A DNA stretch of 64,000 nucleotides from contig LNDV01000038.1 in the NCBI GenBank assembly GCA_001464765.1, forward strand, positions 145,572 to 209,571, read 5' to 3'. Below, piece after piece: positions 16,458 to 24,482 of this stretch. The notes under the pieces were generated by a model, which was not told the origin of the DNA, ran no database searches, and saw only the letters and a list, made by a program, of their open reading frames with translations. The position numbers and the translations under genes were made by a program. The stretch is from Betaproteobacteria bacterium Ga0077526 (GTDB taxonomy: Bacteria > Pseudomonadota > Gammaproteobacteria > Burkholderiales > Ga0077523). Every line of letters starts with the position of its first letter. Position 1 is the first letter of the stretch.

Positions 16458-17111
16458 TCAGCGCGGTGTGGGACAGGTGCAGCCCGACCGCGGTGCAGGA
16501 CCGGGTTCGGCAGCGGGCGCTTCCGGCGCCGCCGTGGCGAGCATGGCGTCGACGGGGCCGCCCCGCGCGGCGCTGCAGTGGCCTTCGCGGGAGTACGCCC
16601 CCGCGAATTGCGCCTGGCCGTCCGCGTCGAACACCACGATGCCAGGTGCGGCCGGCATCGTGCGCCACAGGCCTTCGGACACGGCGGCAGGCAGCCTCGT
16701 GAACCGTTCGAGCCCGCGAACCGGCTGGACGGGTGTGCCGGGCGGCTCGGAGAAGGCAAACACCACATCGCTACCTGCGTGCCGGCTCGCCAGCGCGAGG
16801 AAGCGCGCATCGGCGAGTTCGGAGCAGGGACATCCCGGGAGGCGGACATGCACCACCCAGGCGCGGCCCGCCGTGGCGCCGGATGCCGTCCACCCCATGG
16901 CACCGCGAGTGGCCGCCCGTATCGCGGACGGATCGAATGCGACCACCGTCTCCTCGGGGAGCAAGCCCTCGGAGGGCTCTCTCTCGAGCGATTCCCCGAC
17001 GGCCAGCGCAAGCACCGCCAGCAGCAGAACGAGAAGAAGACCCTGCCGACGACCGTGGCGCGGATGCGTATCCGACGGCGGAGGATCGACGGGGGCGGTG
17101 GCGAGGCTCAT
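16458..17111 (-). CDS. Membrane-anchored thioredoxin-like protein with a CPC motif
   Basis: A 217-residue protein with one N-terminal transmembrane helix (LLLVLLLAVLALAV, about 27-41) and an extracytoplasmic thioredoxin-like domain. The redox motif region reads LPGCPCSELA, a CPC rather than CxxC site. The tail has a second cysteine pair (CTCPTP). It resembles the DUF6436 group, a tentative match. Divergent from copA with a 71-base spacer, so a link to metal or thiol handling is possible. The function is not known. Confidence 0.65.
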   Translation of the reverse strand: MSLATAPVDPPPSDTHPRHGRRQGLLLVLLLAVLALAVGESLEREPSEGLLPEETVVAFDPSAIRAATRGAMGWTASGATAGRAWVVHVRLPGCPCSELADARFLALASRHAGSDVVFAFSEPPGTPVQPVRGLERFTRLPAAVSEGLWRTMPAAPGIVVFDADGQAQFAGAYSREGHCSAARGGPVDAMLATAAPEAPAAEPGPAPRSGCTCPTPR

Positions 17112-17182
17112 GACATCCGGGTTATCGGCCCCGATCGCCGGCGATTGAATCTCCGCCGGCCGACCCCCATCTTCCCCTGACC

Positions 17183-19390
17183 ATGAATGCCCGCACGCCA
17201 CAGGATGCCGCGGCCCTCACGCTTGCGATCGAGGGAATGACCTGCGCTGCCTGCGCGAGCCGGATCGAGCGGGTCGTGAACAAGCTCGAGGGCGTACATA
17301 TCGATGTGAACCTCGCGGCCGAGAGCGGTCGACTCACCCTGACGCCGGGCGGCGCCGATCTCGGCGCCGTGCTGGACCGTGTCCGGATGGCCGGGTTTCA
17401 GGCCCACCCTGCCCGCGCGGATACCGCGCTGCAGGAGCGCCGGGAACAGACGGAGCGGGAGTTGCGGGTCGAACGGATCGAGTTCGGCCTCGGCGCGATC
17501 CTCGCCGCGCCGTTCCTCGTGCAGATGGCCCTGATGACGGCCGGCAGTCACCACCACGACTGGCTGCCCCTGTGGCTGCAATGGCTGCTCGCGACGCCGG
17601 TTCAGCTCTGGGTCGGCCGTCGCTTTCACCTGGGCGCCTTTCGTTCCCTCCGGGGCGGCAGCGCCAACATGGACGTGCTGGTCTCGCTGGGAACCACCGT
17701 AGCGTATTCGTTCAGCACGGTCGTCTGGCTGACGGGCCGCACGGATCTCCCCGTGTATTTCGAGGCGGCGGCGATGGTCATCGTGCTCGTGCGTCTCGGA
17801 AAACTCCTCGAACGACAGGCACGCCAGAAGGCGTCCAGCGCCGTCGAGCAGTTGCTGCGTCTGCAGCCGCGCACCGCCCGCGTGCAGCGGCCCGACGGCG
17901 CCCTCGAAGACGTCGACATCGCACATCTCGTCCCGGGAGACCTGGTGGTGGTTCGCGACCACGAGTTCGTCCCTGTCGATGGCGAGGTCGTGGAAGGACG
18001 CTCGTTCGTCACCGAGTCGATGCTGACGGGAGAGAGCATCCCGGTGCCGAAATCCCCCGGTGAGCGGGTGTTCGCCGCGACCCGAAACGAAGACGGGACT
18101 CTCCTCGTCCGCGCATCGGGCGTGGGAGCGCAGACCCGCCTTGCGCGCATCGCCCGCATGGTGGCGGATGCACAGGGTTCGAAAGCGCCCATCCAGCACC
18201 TCGCGGACCGGGTTTCCGCCGTGTTTGTCCCGACCGTCGTCGGCATTGCGGCATTGACCTTCCTCGGGTGGTGGTGGGTCTCGGGCGACACCGTAACGGC
18301 CATGGTGAACGCGGTCGCGGTGCTGGTAATCGCGTGCCCTTGCGCACTTGGCCTTGCGACCCCGGTCGCGGTGATGGTCGGCACGGGCCGGGCCGCCCAG
18401 CTCGGCGTGCTCGTCCGGAACGCCTCGGCACTGGAACACGCAGAGAAGATGAATGTTCTTGTGTTTGACAAGACCGGCACGCTGACGGAGGGTCGCCCGG
18501 CCGTCGTGGGGGTACTTGCCGGCGCAGGTGCGACCGAAGCCGATGTGCTGTCCCTCGCAGCCGGACTGGAACGCGGAGCACAGCATCCCGTGGCTCGCGC
18601 CATCGTCGCCCATGCCGCCGCAGTCGGTGTTCCGCTTGCCAGCGTCAGCGAGGTCCGGGCAGTACCCGGCGCCGGCGTGACCGCACTGGCCGACGGGAAA
18701 TCCGTCTTTGCGGGGTCGCCAGCCTTCCTTCGCGAGAACGGCGTCGCTGTGGATACTGCGATGCTCGATGCGCTTGAGCGGGACGGAGCGACCGTCGTCG
18801 CGATCGCCCGGAACGGACAGACTCTCGGCTACGTGTCGCTGCAGGATGAGCTGCGCTCTTCGGCGCCAGCCGCGGTGCGATGGCTCGAGGCGCTCGGCGT
18901 GAAGCCCATGCTGCTGTCGGGGGACAACGCGGGCGCGGTAGCCGGCATCGCCAGGACGCTCGCGATCGGCGACGCGAGGGGCCGCCAGCATCCGGAGGAC
19001 AAGGCCCGTGTCATCCAGGAACTTCGCGCGACGGGTTCCGTAGTCGGCATGGCAGGCGACGGTGTGAACGATGCCCCTGCGCTCGCCGTGGCGGATGTAA
19101 GCATAGCGCTGGGGTCGGGCAGCGAAATCGCTGTCGAAACCGCTGACATTACCCTTGGGAGGGACGACCTCGGCGCCTGCGCCGTGGCCATCGAATTGTC
19201 CCGCGCGACCATGCGGAAGATACGGCAGAATCTTTTCTTCGCGTTCGTCTACAACGTCGCCGGCATTCCCCTCGCGGTGATCGGGTACCTCGATCCCGTG
19301 GTGGCGGGTGGGGCCATGGCCCTCAGTTCCGTGTGCGTCGTGACGAACGCTCTCCTGCTGCGACGTTGGCGGCCTTCCAGACCTTACTGA
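17183..19390 (+). CDS. copA: Copper-exporting P1B-type ATPase
   Basis: A 735-residue heavy-metal ATPase. One HMA domain (residues 12-76, metal site MTCAAC at 19-24), transmembrane helices from about 101, actuator motif TGES (282-285), intramembrane CPC (385-387, selective for Cu+), phosphorylation motif DKTGT (429-433), the SERCA-like HP pair (468-469) and GDGVNDAP in the hinge. It exports Cu+ from the cytoplasm using ATP. The copper chaperone gene follows 16 bases after its stop, so the two form an operon. All key residues are intact. Confidence 0.96.
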   Translation: MNARTPQDAAALTLAIEGMTCAACASRIERVVNKLEGVHIDVNLAAESGRLTLTPGGADLGAVLDRVRMAGFQAHPARADTALQERREQTERELRVERIEFGLGAILAAPFLVQMALMTAGSHHHDWLPLWLQWLLATPVQLWVGRRFHLGAFRSLRGGSANMDVLVSLGTTVAYSFSTVVWLTGRTDLPVYFEAAAMVIVLVRLGKLLERQARQKASSAVEQLLRLQPRTARVQRPDGALEDVDIAHLVPGDLVVVRDHEFVPVDGEVVEGRSFVTESMLTGESIPVPKSPGERVFAATRNEDGTLLVRASGVGAQTRLARIARMVADAQGSKAPIQHLADRVSAVFVPTVVGIAALTFLGWWWVSGDTVTAMVNAVAVLVIACPCALGLATPVAVMVGTGRAAQLGVLVRNASALEHAEKMNVLVFDKTGTLTEGRPAVVGVLAGAGATEADVLSLAAGLERGAQHPVARAIVAHAAAVGVPLASVSEVRAVPGAGVTALADGKSVFAGSPAFLRENGVAVDTAMLDALERDGATVVAIARNGQTLGYVSLQDELRSSAPAAVRWLEALGVKPMLLSGDNAGAVAGIARTLAIGDARGRQHPEDKARVIQELRATGSVVGMAGDGVNDAPALAVADVSIALGSGSEIAVETADITLGRDDLGACAVAIELSRATMRKIRQNLFFAFVYNVAGIPLAVIGYLDPVVAGGAMALSSVCVVTNALLLRRWRPSRPY

Positions 19391-19406
19391 CCTCGGAAAC
19401 GACCCC

Positions 19407-19622
19407 ATGGAACAGACTCAGAAGCTCGCGATCGACGGCATGACCTGCGGTGGATGCTCGTCCAGTGTGACCCGGGTTCTGCTTCAGGTTCCGGGAGTTA
19501 GCGACGCCCAGGTGTCCCTTGCCGAGCGCTCCGCGGTGGTACGGTTCGACACCGCCAGAACCTCGCCGGCAAAGCTGATCGAAGCCGTCGAGAACGCCGG
19601 GTTCACGGCCGCCCAAGGCTGA
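19407..19622 (+). CDS. copZ: Copper chaperone, single HMA domain
   Basis: A 71-residue heavy-metal-associated domain protein with the metal site MTCGGC at residues 11-16 and the usual beta-alpha-beta-beta-alpha-beta length. It would carry Cu+ to the CopA ATPase encoded directly upstream. Sixteen bases separate the genes, which implies co-transcription. Confidence 0.93.
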   Translation: MEQTQKLAIDGMTCGGCSSSVTRVLLQVPGVSDAQVSLAERSAVVRFDTARTSPAKLIEAVENAGFTAAQG

Positions 19623-19817
19623 CCGGAGCCGACGGCACACCCGCTGTTCAGGTCGCGCGGCAAGCGGCGGAGGTCGCGGCAGTGAGCGGTATCGCCCTTC
19701 CGGGTCGAGGCCCTCCGCCTGCTTCCAACCGGTGATTAATCCACCCCTCCGGCGCGGCGCGTAATCCCTCCTGCCATCCAAGGTGTCTTTTTTGCTCATG
19801 AACCTCACAGTCCGAGA

Positions 19818-19844
19818 GGTTTCGAAAATCGAAACCGCTAGAAT
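19818..19844 (+). promoter_or_regulatory. Perfect palindrome with overlapping promoter-like -10 box
   Basis: GGTTTCGA (19818-19825) and TCGAAACC (19829-19836) are perfect inverted arms around AAA. A -10-like TAGAAT lies at 19839-19844, so the palindrome would cover the spacer and -35 region of a promoter for the diguanylate cyclase gene 38 bases on. Looks like a repressor operator; the regulator is unknown. Confidence 0.45.
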
Positions 19845-19881
19845 CTTCAAGTCTGTCGCAGGGTATACCGGGTTTCATGGC

Positions 19882-21681
19882 ATGAACGCGCTCGAAGTGT
19901 TTCGCAAGGCCCTTCGGGAGCTTTCCGAACGTCATGCCCAGGAGCTTCCAAGAAAGCTCACAGAGATAGAAGATCTCTGGCGCATCGTCGTCGATGCGGG
20001 AGGGGCACGGGACGGACTGGTTCAGGTGCAGCGCCTCGCCCACGGTCTGGACGTGGCCTCGAGCATGCTGGGGCTGCCCGATCTGTCATCTCCCGCGAGA
20101 CGCCTGGCCAGAACCCTGGCTGCGGGCCTCGCCGCCGGGGCGGACTTCACCGCCGTGGACCGCGACCGAGTCGACGAACTCCTCGCAGAACTCCGCCGCG
20201 CTGCCTCCAGTCTCTCGACCGTGGTCCCACTGCCAGCCCCCGTGTCGGAGGCGCCGGCGGAAATGACACCGCCCGGGTCGCCCTCCTCGCTCCCAGCGGC
20301 GGCCGCAGTCACCGCCGATCCCGCCACCCTGCCCCGGCGCGCCCCGCCAAGGGACCCCGCCGCAAGCTTCGCCGACCTCCCCGCGCCGCCCGTGACGATC
20401 GAGGGCGAAAGGCGGCTGGTGTACATCCTGGAATCCGGCGAGGAGGCCGCGACCAACCTGGCCGGCCAGTTGTCCCGTTTCGGGTACGAAGCCCGCATCC
20501 TCGAGACGGCTACTGCGCTGGTCGACGCCCTGTCCGAGCGCCAGCCCTACGCCATGCTGGTCGATGTGGATCTGGCGGGCGACAGCTTCCATGCGGCGCA
20601 GGCCATCGCGTCCGTCTCGAACGCTGCGATTGCCCGAGTCCCACTGCTGCTACTGTCCTCACGCACCGACGTCCAGGCGCGCCTCGAAAGCGTACGGGCA
20701 GGCGCGGTGGCGTATTTCTCGAAGCCGCTGCGCATCGGCGAACTGGTCGACAAGCTCGATTCGCTCGCCTCGCGGGAGACGCCCGAACCCTATCGGGTGA
20801 TGATCGTCGACTCGGACAACAACCGCGCCGATCTCTGCCGGGCTATCCTGCACGAGGTGGGGATGGAGGTTTCCGTGGTTCGCTCCCCGGCGGATCTGGT
20901 CGCTGCGCTCGGAGACTTCAATCCCGAACTGCTCCTGATCGCACTGAAGCTCCCCGAGTGCGGCGGAGATGAGATCGCGCAGGTAGTCCATCAGATTCCG
21001 TCATACGTGAGCCTGCCGGTCGTGTTCCTGTCGGAGCATTGGAACCTCGACCGCCAGATCGGGCTGATGAACGTGGGCGGCGATGCGCTTCTGCCGCTGC
21101 CGTTGCAGGCATCGCAACTGATTTCCACTGTCATCGCCCGGGTCGAACGGTACCGGACGCTCTCCGCACTCATGCAGCACGACAGCCTCACGGGTTTGCT
21201 CAATCATTCCCGCCTGCAGCAGTACCTGGAGATCGAAGGTCTGCGCGCTGTGCGCCAGTCACACCCCCTCGCCTTCGCCATGATCGACATCGACCACTTC
21301 AAGCTGGTGAACGATCAGTTTGGTCACCCGGTGGGGGATCGGATACTGAAGAACCTCGCGCGATTCCTGCGCCAGCAACTGCGCAAGAGCGACATCGTGG
21401 GCCGTTACGGCGGCGAGGAATTCGCGATCATCCTGACAGACACGGACGGTCCTGCCGCGATTGCGGTAATGGAAAAGCTGTGCAGTGATTTCTCGCGGCT
21501 GGAACACGAGGTGGACGGCGCCACGCTGACCGTCGCGTTCAGCGCGGGCGTGGCATCGATGTCAGGAAGACAATCCGCGAGAGAACTCGTCCTGGCGGCC
21601 GATCGGGCCCTTTACGCCGCGAAGCGGGCAGGACGTAACCGCGTGGTGCTCGCCCCGGACGAATCCCAGCAGCAAGCCTGA
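19882..21681 (+). CDS. HPt-like / double receiver / GGDEF diguanylate cyclase
   Basis: A 599-residue signalling protein. Residues 1-112 resemble a histidine-phosphotransfer domain with a candidate His54 (RLAHGL); a Pro/Ala linker follows. Receiver 1 (about 176-297) keeps acidic residues (LVDVDL, 226-231) and Lys281 (FSKPL). Receiver 2 (about 303-425) has lost the phospho-acceptor Asp and the Lys. The GGDEF domain (about 431-590) has GGEEF at 510-514 and the inhibitory site RKSD at 501-504, so it should make c-di-GMP with product inhibition. Start chosen at ATG 19882; an in-frame start at 19783 would add 33 residues and cover the upstream palindrome. Confidence 0.88.
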   Translation: MNALEVFRKALRELSERHAQELPRKLTEIEDLWRIVVDAGGARDGLVQVQRLAHGLDVASSMLGLPDLSSPARRLARTLAAGLAAGADFTAVDRDRVDELLAELRRAASSLSTVVPLPAPVSEAPAEMTPPGSPSSLPAAAAVTADPATLPRRAPPRDPAASFADLPAPPVTIEGERRLVYILESGEEAATNLAGQLSRFGYEARILETATALVDALSERQPYAMLVDVDLAGDSFHAAQAIASVSNAAIARVPLLLLSSRTDVQARLESVRAGAVAYFSKPLRIGELVDKLDSLASRETPEPYRVMIVDSDNNRADLCRAILHEVGMEVSVVRSPADLVAALGDFNPELLLIALKLPECGGDEIAQVVHQIPSYVSLPVVFLSEHWNLDRQIGLMNVGGDALLPLPLQASQLISTVIARVERYRTLSALMQHDSLTGLLNHSRLQQYLEIEGLRAVRQSHPLAFAMIDIDHFKLVNDQFGHPVGDRILKNLARFLRQQLRKSDIVGRYGGEEFAIILTDTDGPAAIAVMEKLCSDFSRLEHEVDGATLTVAFSAGVASMSGRQSARELVLAADRALYAAKRAGRNRVVLAPDESQQQA

Positions 21682-21695
21682 CGGTGGCGCGCCGC

Positions 21696-22466
21696 TCAGG
21701 CGCCGCCGGCACTCGCTTCGGCGTTGACGCGGGCGTTGGGGAAGTTGAGATCCAGCAGACGCTGTGCGTCCCGCTGCAGATCGGTGAGCCCCATGGCCTG
21801 ATAAGCCTTGACCAGCACGGTGAACGCACGCTCCAGCGCCGGCGTCTCGGGGTAATTCCGGATGGCGTACTGCGCACGATTCACGGCAGCCACATAAGCC
21901 CGCCGCCGCAGATAGTACTCGGCGATGATCACTTCGGACGACGCCAGCGCATTCACCAGATAGCGCATGCGCTTGATGGAGTCCGGCGCGTACTTGCTCT
22001 CGGGAAATCTCGTGACGAGCTGCTGGAGCGAATCGAAGGATTCGCGCATCGCCTCCGGGTCGCGCTCGCTCGGATTCTGGTCCGAGAACTTGGCGACGAT
22101 CCCCTGATCCTCGTTGAAGGTGATCAGCCCTTTGAGGTAGTACGCGTAGTCCACGTTTTCGTGGTTCGGATACAGCTTGATGAACCGGTCGCAGGTCGCT
22201 AGCGCCGAGGCCCGCTCGCTGTTCTTGAAATACGCATAGGCCAGCTCCAGCTGCGACTGCTGGGCGTACTTGCCGTACGGATAGCGGGCCGACAGCTTCT
22301 CGTAGTGGCTGGTGGCGCGCTTGTAGTTGCCGGCGTCGAGTTCCGCCTTGGCCTCACGATAGAGCCGTTCGACGGACCAGCCCCGGGTGACGTCCTTCGT
22401 GGGTGTGGCACCGGTGCACGCGGCAACGGCAAGGACGATGAAGATCGCGGATAGAATTCGGCGCAT
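21696..22466 (-). CDS. bamD: Outer-membrane assembly lipoprotein BamD
   Basis: A 256-residue essential lipoprotein of the BAM complex that inserts beta-barrel proteins into the outer membrane. Signal peptide with lipobox VAAC (Cys17), then tetratricopeptide-like repeats (for example KAELDAGNYKRATSHYEKL near 39-57). The length is close to the usual 245-260. Its ATG (22466-22464) overlaps the ATG of the divergent rluD gene (22465-22467), and a perfect TATAAT lies just inside the rluD reading frame. Confidence 0.95.
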   Translation of the reverse strand: MRRILSAIFIVLAVAACTGATPTKDVTRGWSVERLYREAKAELDAGNYKRATSHYEKLSARYPYGKYAQQSQLELAYAYFKNSERASALATCDRFIKLYPNHENVDYAYYLKGLITFNEDQGIVAKFSDQNPSERDPEAMRESFDSLQQLVTRFPESKYAPDSIKRMRYLVNALASSEVIIAEYYLRRRAYVAAVNRAQYAIRNYPETPALERAFTVLVKAYQAMGLTDLQRDAQRLLDLNFPNARVNAEASAGGA

Positions 22467-23442
22467 GGAAAGTTCTGCACAGGGGACGGCGGATTATAGC
22501 CCGGCGGCATCGGGCGACGTTCGCGAGATCGTGCTCGCCACGGGCTGCGCCGGCATGCGCCTGGACCAAGCACTCGCCCAGGCCGTGCCCGAGTACTCCC
22601 GGACTCAGCTCCGCGGATGGGTGGACGCCGGACTTGTCACCATCGATGGCCGGCCGGCAGTGGCGAAGCATCGCGTATTCGGCGGAGAGCGCGTCCTGCT
22701 GCAGGCGGCACCGGCCTCCCGCCAGTCGGAGGACCCCGCACAGGCCCTCGATCTTCGGATCGTGTTCGAGGACGACCAGGTGATCGTCATCGACAAGCAC
22801 GCGGGGCTCGTGGTCCATCCCGGCGCGGGAAATCACACTGGCACCTTGCTGAATGCCCTGCTCGCCCACGCGCCCGAAGTGCGGGAGCTTCCGCGCGCGG
22901 GCATCGTGCACCGCCTCGACAAGGACACCACGGGACTTCTCGTGGTCGCCAAGACTCTGGCCGCACAGACTGCTCTCTCGCGACAACTCCACGAGAGGTC
23001 CGTGTCGCGCATCTACCATGCCGTGGTTCACGGACGCATCACCACAGGTGGCATCGTGGATGCGCCCATCGGCCGCCACCCCGTGCATCGCACCCGCATG
23101 GCCGTGGTCTCGAGAGGCCGCTCGGCCCGGACGCACTATCGCCCCCTCGCGGCGGGCCAGCAGTGGACTCTGGTCGAGTGCCGCCTGGAATCGGGCCGCA
23201 CCCACCAGATCCGGGTCCACATGGACCACCTCGGCCACCCACTCCTCGGTGACCCCGTCTACGGCCCGCGCCGCATGCAGCCTGCTCTGGCGGCCGCCCT
23301 CGGAACCTTCTCCAGGCAGGCGCTGCACGCGGTGGCCCTGCGGTTCGAGCATCCCGGCGACGGCTCGCCCTGGCAGGGGGAATCCCCGTTGCCCCAGGAC
23401 ATGACCGACCTGCTGCACCGGCTGGAATCGGCCGCATGCTGA
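22465..23442 (+). CDS. rluD: 23S rRNA pseudouridine synthase RluD
   Basis: A 325-residue RluA/RluD-family enzyme that makes pseudouridines in helix 69 of 23S rRNA. N-terminal S4 domain (about residues 25-90, MRLDQALAQAVPEYSRTQLRG), catalytic motif HRLDKDTTGLL with the essential Asp at about 154, and RTHQIRVHM near the end of the core. The ATG at 22465 is chosen; an in-frame ATG at 22438 would extend into bamD. A TAGAAT at 22452-22457 could give an almost leaderless transcript. The stop overlaps the pgeF start. Confidence 0.95.
   Translation: MESSAQGTADYSPAASGDVREIVLATGCAGMRLDQALAQAVPEYSRTQLRGWVDAGLVTIDGRPAVAKHRVFGGERVLLQAAPASRQSEDPAQALDLRIVFEDDQVIVIDKHAGLVVHPGAGNHTGTLLNALLAHAPEVRELPRAGIVHRLDKDTTGLLVVAKTLAAQTALSRQLHERSVSRIYHAVVHGRITTGGIVDAPIGRHPVHRTRMAVVSRGRSARTHYRPLAAGQQWTLVECRLESGRTHQIRVHMDHLGHPLLGDPVYGPRRMQPALAAALGTFSRQALHAVALRFEHPGDGSPWQGESPLPQDMTDLLHRLESAAC
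22493..22498 (-). promoter_or_regulatory. -10 box of a probable bamD promoter
   Basis: A perfect TATAAT on the minus strand, 27 bases upstream of the bamD start codon; the transcript would start near 22486. No good -35 box is seen at 16-18 bases. The site lies inside the first codons of rluD on the other strand. Confidence 0.5.
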
Positions 23443-24188
23443 CACCTGACCAATGCATCGTCCCGTCGTGGAGCGCACCGCAATCGGTGAAGGCCCTAGT
23501 GACCACCCGCCAGGGAGGCGTCAGCGCGGCCCCCTACGACAGCCTCAATCTGGGGATCGCCGTCGGCGACAACCCGGAGCACGTGGCACTCAACCGGGCC
23601 CGCGTCAGTGCCTTCCTGCCCTCGACGCCCCGCTGGCTGAAGCAGGTCCATGGCCCGCGGGTCGTGTCGGCGGACGACATCTCTACCCCTCCCGAGGCGG
23701 ACGCCGCCGTGACCTCGACGCCCGGCGTCGTGTGCGTGGTTCAGATGGCGGACTGTCTCCCCGTACTGTTCGCGACGGGCGACGGCCGAAAGGTGGGCGC
23801 CGCCCACGCCGGATGGCGTGGACTCGCCGCGGGAGTCCTGGAAAGCACGGTCGCCGCCCTCGATGCCGATCCGGCGACCGTGTCCGCGTGGCTCGGGCCC
23901 GCAATCGGACCCACGGCGTTCGAAGTGGGTGACGAGGTCCGGGACGCGTTCGTCGGACACGATCCGCGCGCCGCTGATGCCTTCGTCCCTCACGGACCCG
24001 GCAAGTGGCTGGCCGATCTGTTCTCGCTGGCGCGTTTGCGTCTCGCGGCAGCGGGGCTCACACAGATTTTCGGCGGCGGGTTGTGTACCGTGTCGGACCC
24101 GGCGCGCTTCTTCTCGCATCGCCGGGACCGAGTCTCAGGTCGCATGGCGGCCATGGTCTGGATCGACCGCCCGGGCACGGCTGTCTGA
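23436..24188 (+). CDS. pgeF: Polyphenol oxidase / laccase-domain family protein (PgeF, YfiH)
   Basis: A 250-residue member of the YfiH/YlmD family. Metal-site residues are visible in MADCLPVLF (about 104-112) and AHAGWRGLAAG (about 118-128). Originally called a laccase; in E. coli YfiH (PgeF) acts as an editing enzyme that keeps L-Ser out of peptidoglycan, and other relatives have purine nucleosidase or phosphorylase activity. The ATG at 23436 overlaps the end of rluD by seven bases, the usual rluD-pgeF pairing. Confidence 0.93.
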   Translation: MLTPDQCIVPSWSAPQSVKALVTTRQGGVSAAPYDSLNLGIAVGDNPEHVALNRARVSAFLPSTPRWLKQVHGPRVVSADDISTPPEADAAVTSTPGVVCVVQMADCLPVLFATGDGRKVGAAHAGWRGLAAGVLESTVAALDADPATVSAWLGPAIGPTAFEVGDEVRDAFVGHDPRAADAFVPHGPGKWLADLFSLARLRLAAAGLTQIFGGGLCTVSDPARFFSHRRDRVSGRMAAMVWIDRPGTAV

Positions 24189-24204
24189 CCCACGCGGCGG
24201 CCCT

Positions 24205-24441
24205 CTAGCGCGACTCTGGCGGAACGTCGTCGGGTGAATCGGAAACCGCTGCCACCGTTGGCTCTGCCGCCACCGCCTGACGCCGGTCGCGGGCCCGCCT
24301 CGGAATGCCGAAGAGCCAGAGCAGCAGCAACAGCGGGCCGAGGCCGTAGAACACGAACGTGAGCACTCCAGCGACCACCGAGCGCTCGGCAACCGCCATG
24401 AGGAGCGTGACGTAGAGCCACGCGACCGCAACGATATACAC
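24205..24441 (-). CDS. Small two-helix membrane protein
   Basis: A 78-residue protein beginning with GTG at 24441, with GAGGTGG seven bases upstream. Two hydrophobic helices (IVAVAWLYVTLLMAVA and VVAGVLTFVFYGLGPLLLLL) and a charged cytoplasmic-like tail rich in Arg, then Val/Pro. Similar small proteins occur widely in betaproteobacteria, without known function. It diverges from phaC with about 40 bases between starts, so both genes share a very compact regulatory region. Convergent with pgeF. Confidence 0.75.
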   Translation of the reverse strand: MYIVAVAWLYVTLLMAVAERSVVAGVLTFVFYGLGPLLLLLWLFGIPRRARDRRQAVAAEPTVAAVSDSPDDVPPESR

Positions 24442-24443
24442 GC

Positions 24444-24473
24444 TTGACCACCTCGTTCGAAGGTCCGGACAAT
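24444..24473 (+). promoter_or_regulatory. Weak candidate promoter for phaC
   Basis: TTGACC (24444-24449) and GACAAT (24468-24473) are 18 bases apart, a fair -35/-10 match. The start point would fall near 24480, almost at the ATG at 24483, implying a nearly leaderless phaC message. Low certainty. Confidence 0.3.
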
Positions 24474-24482
24474 CCCGGATCC

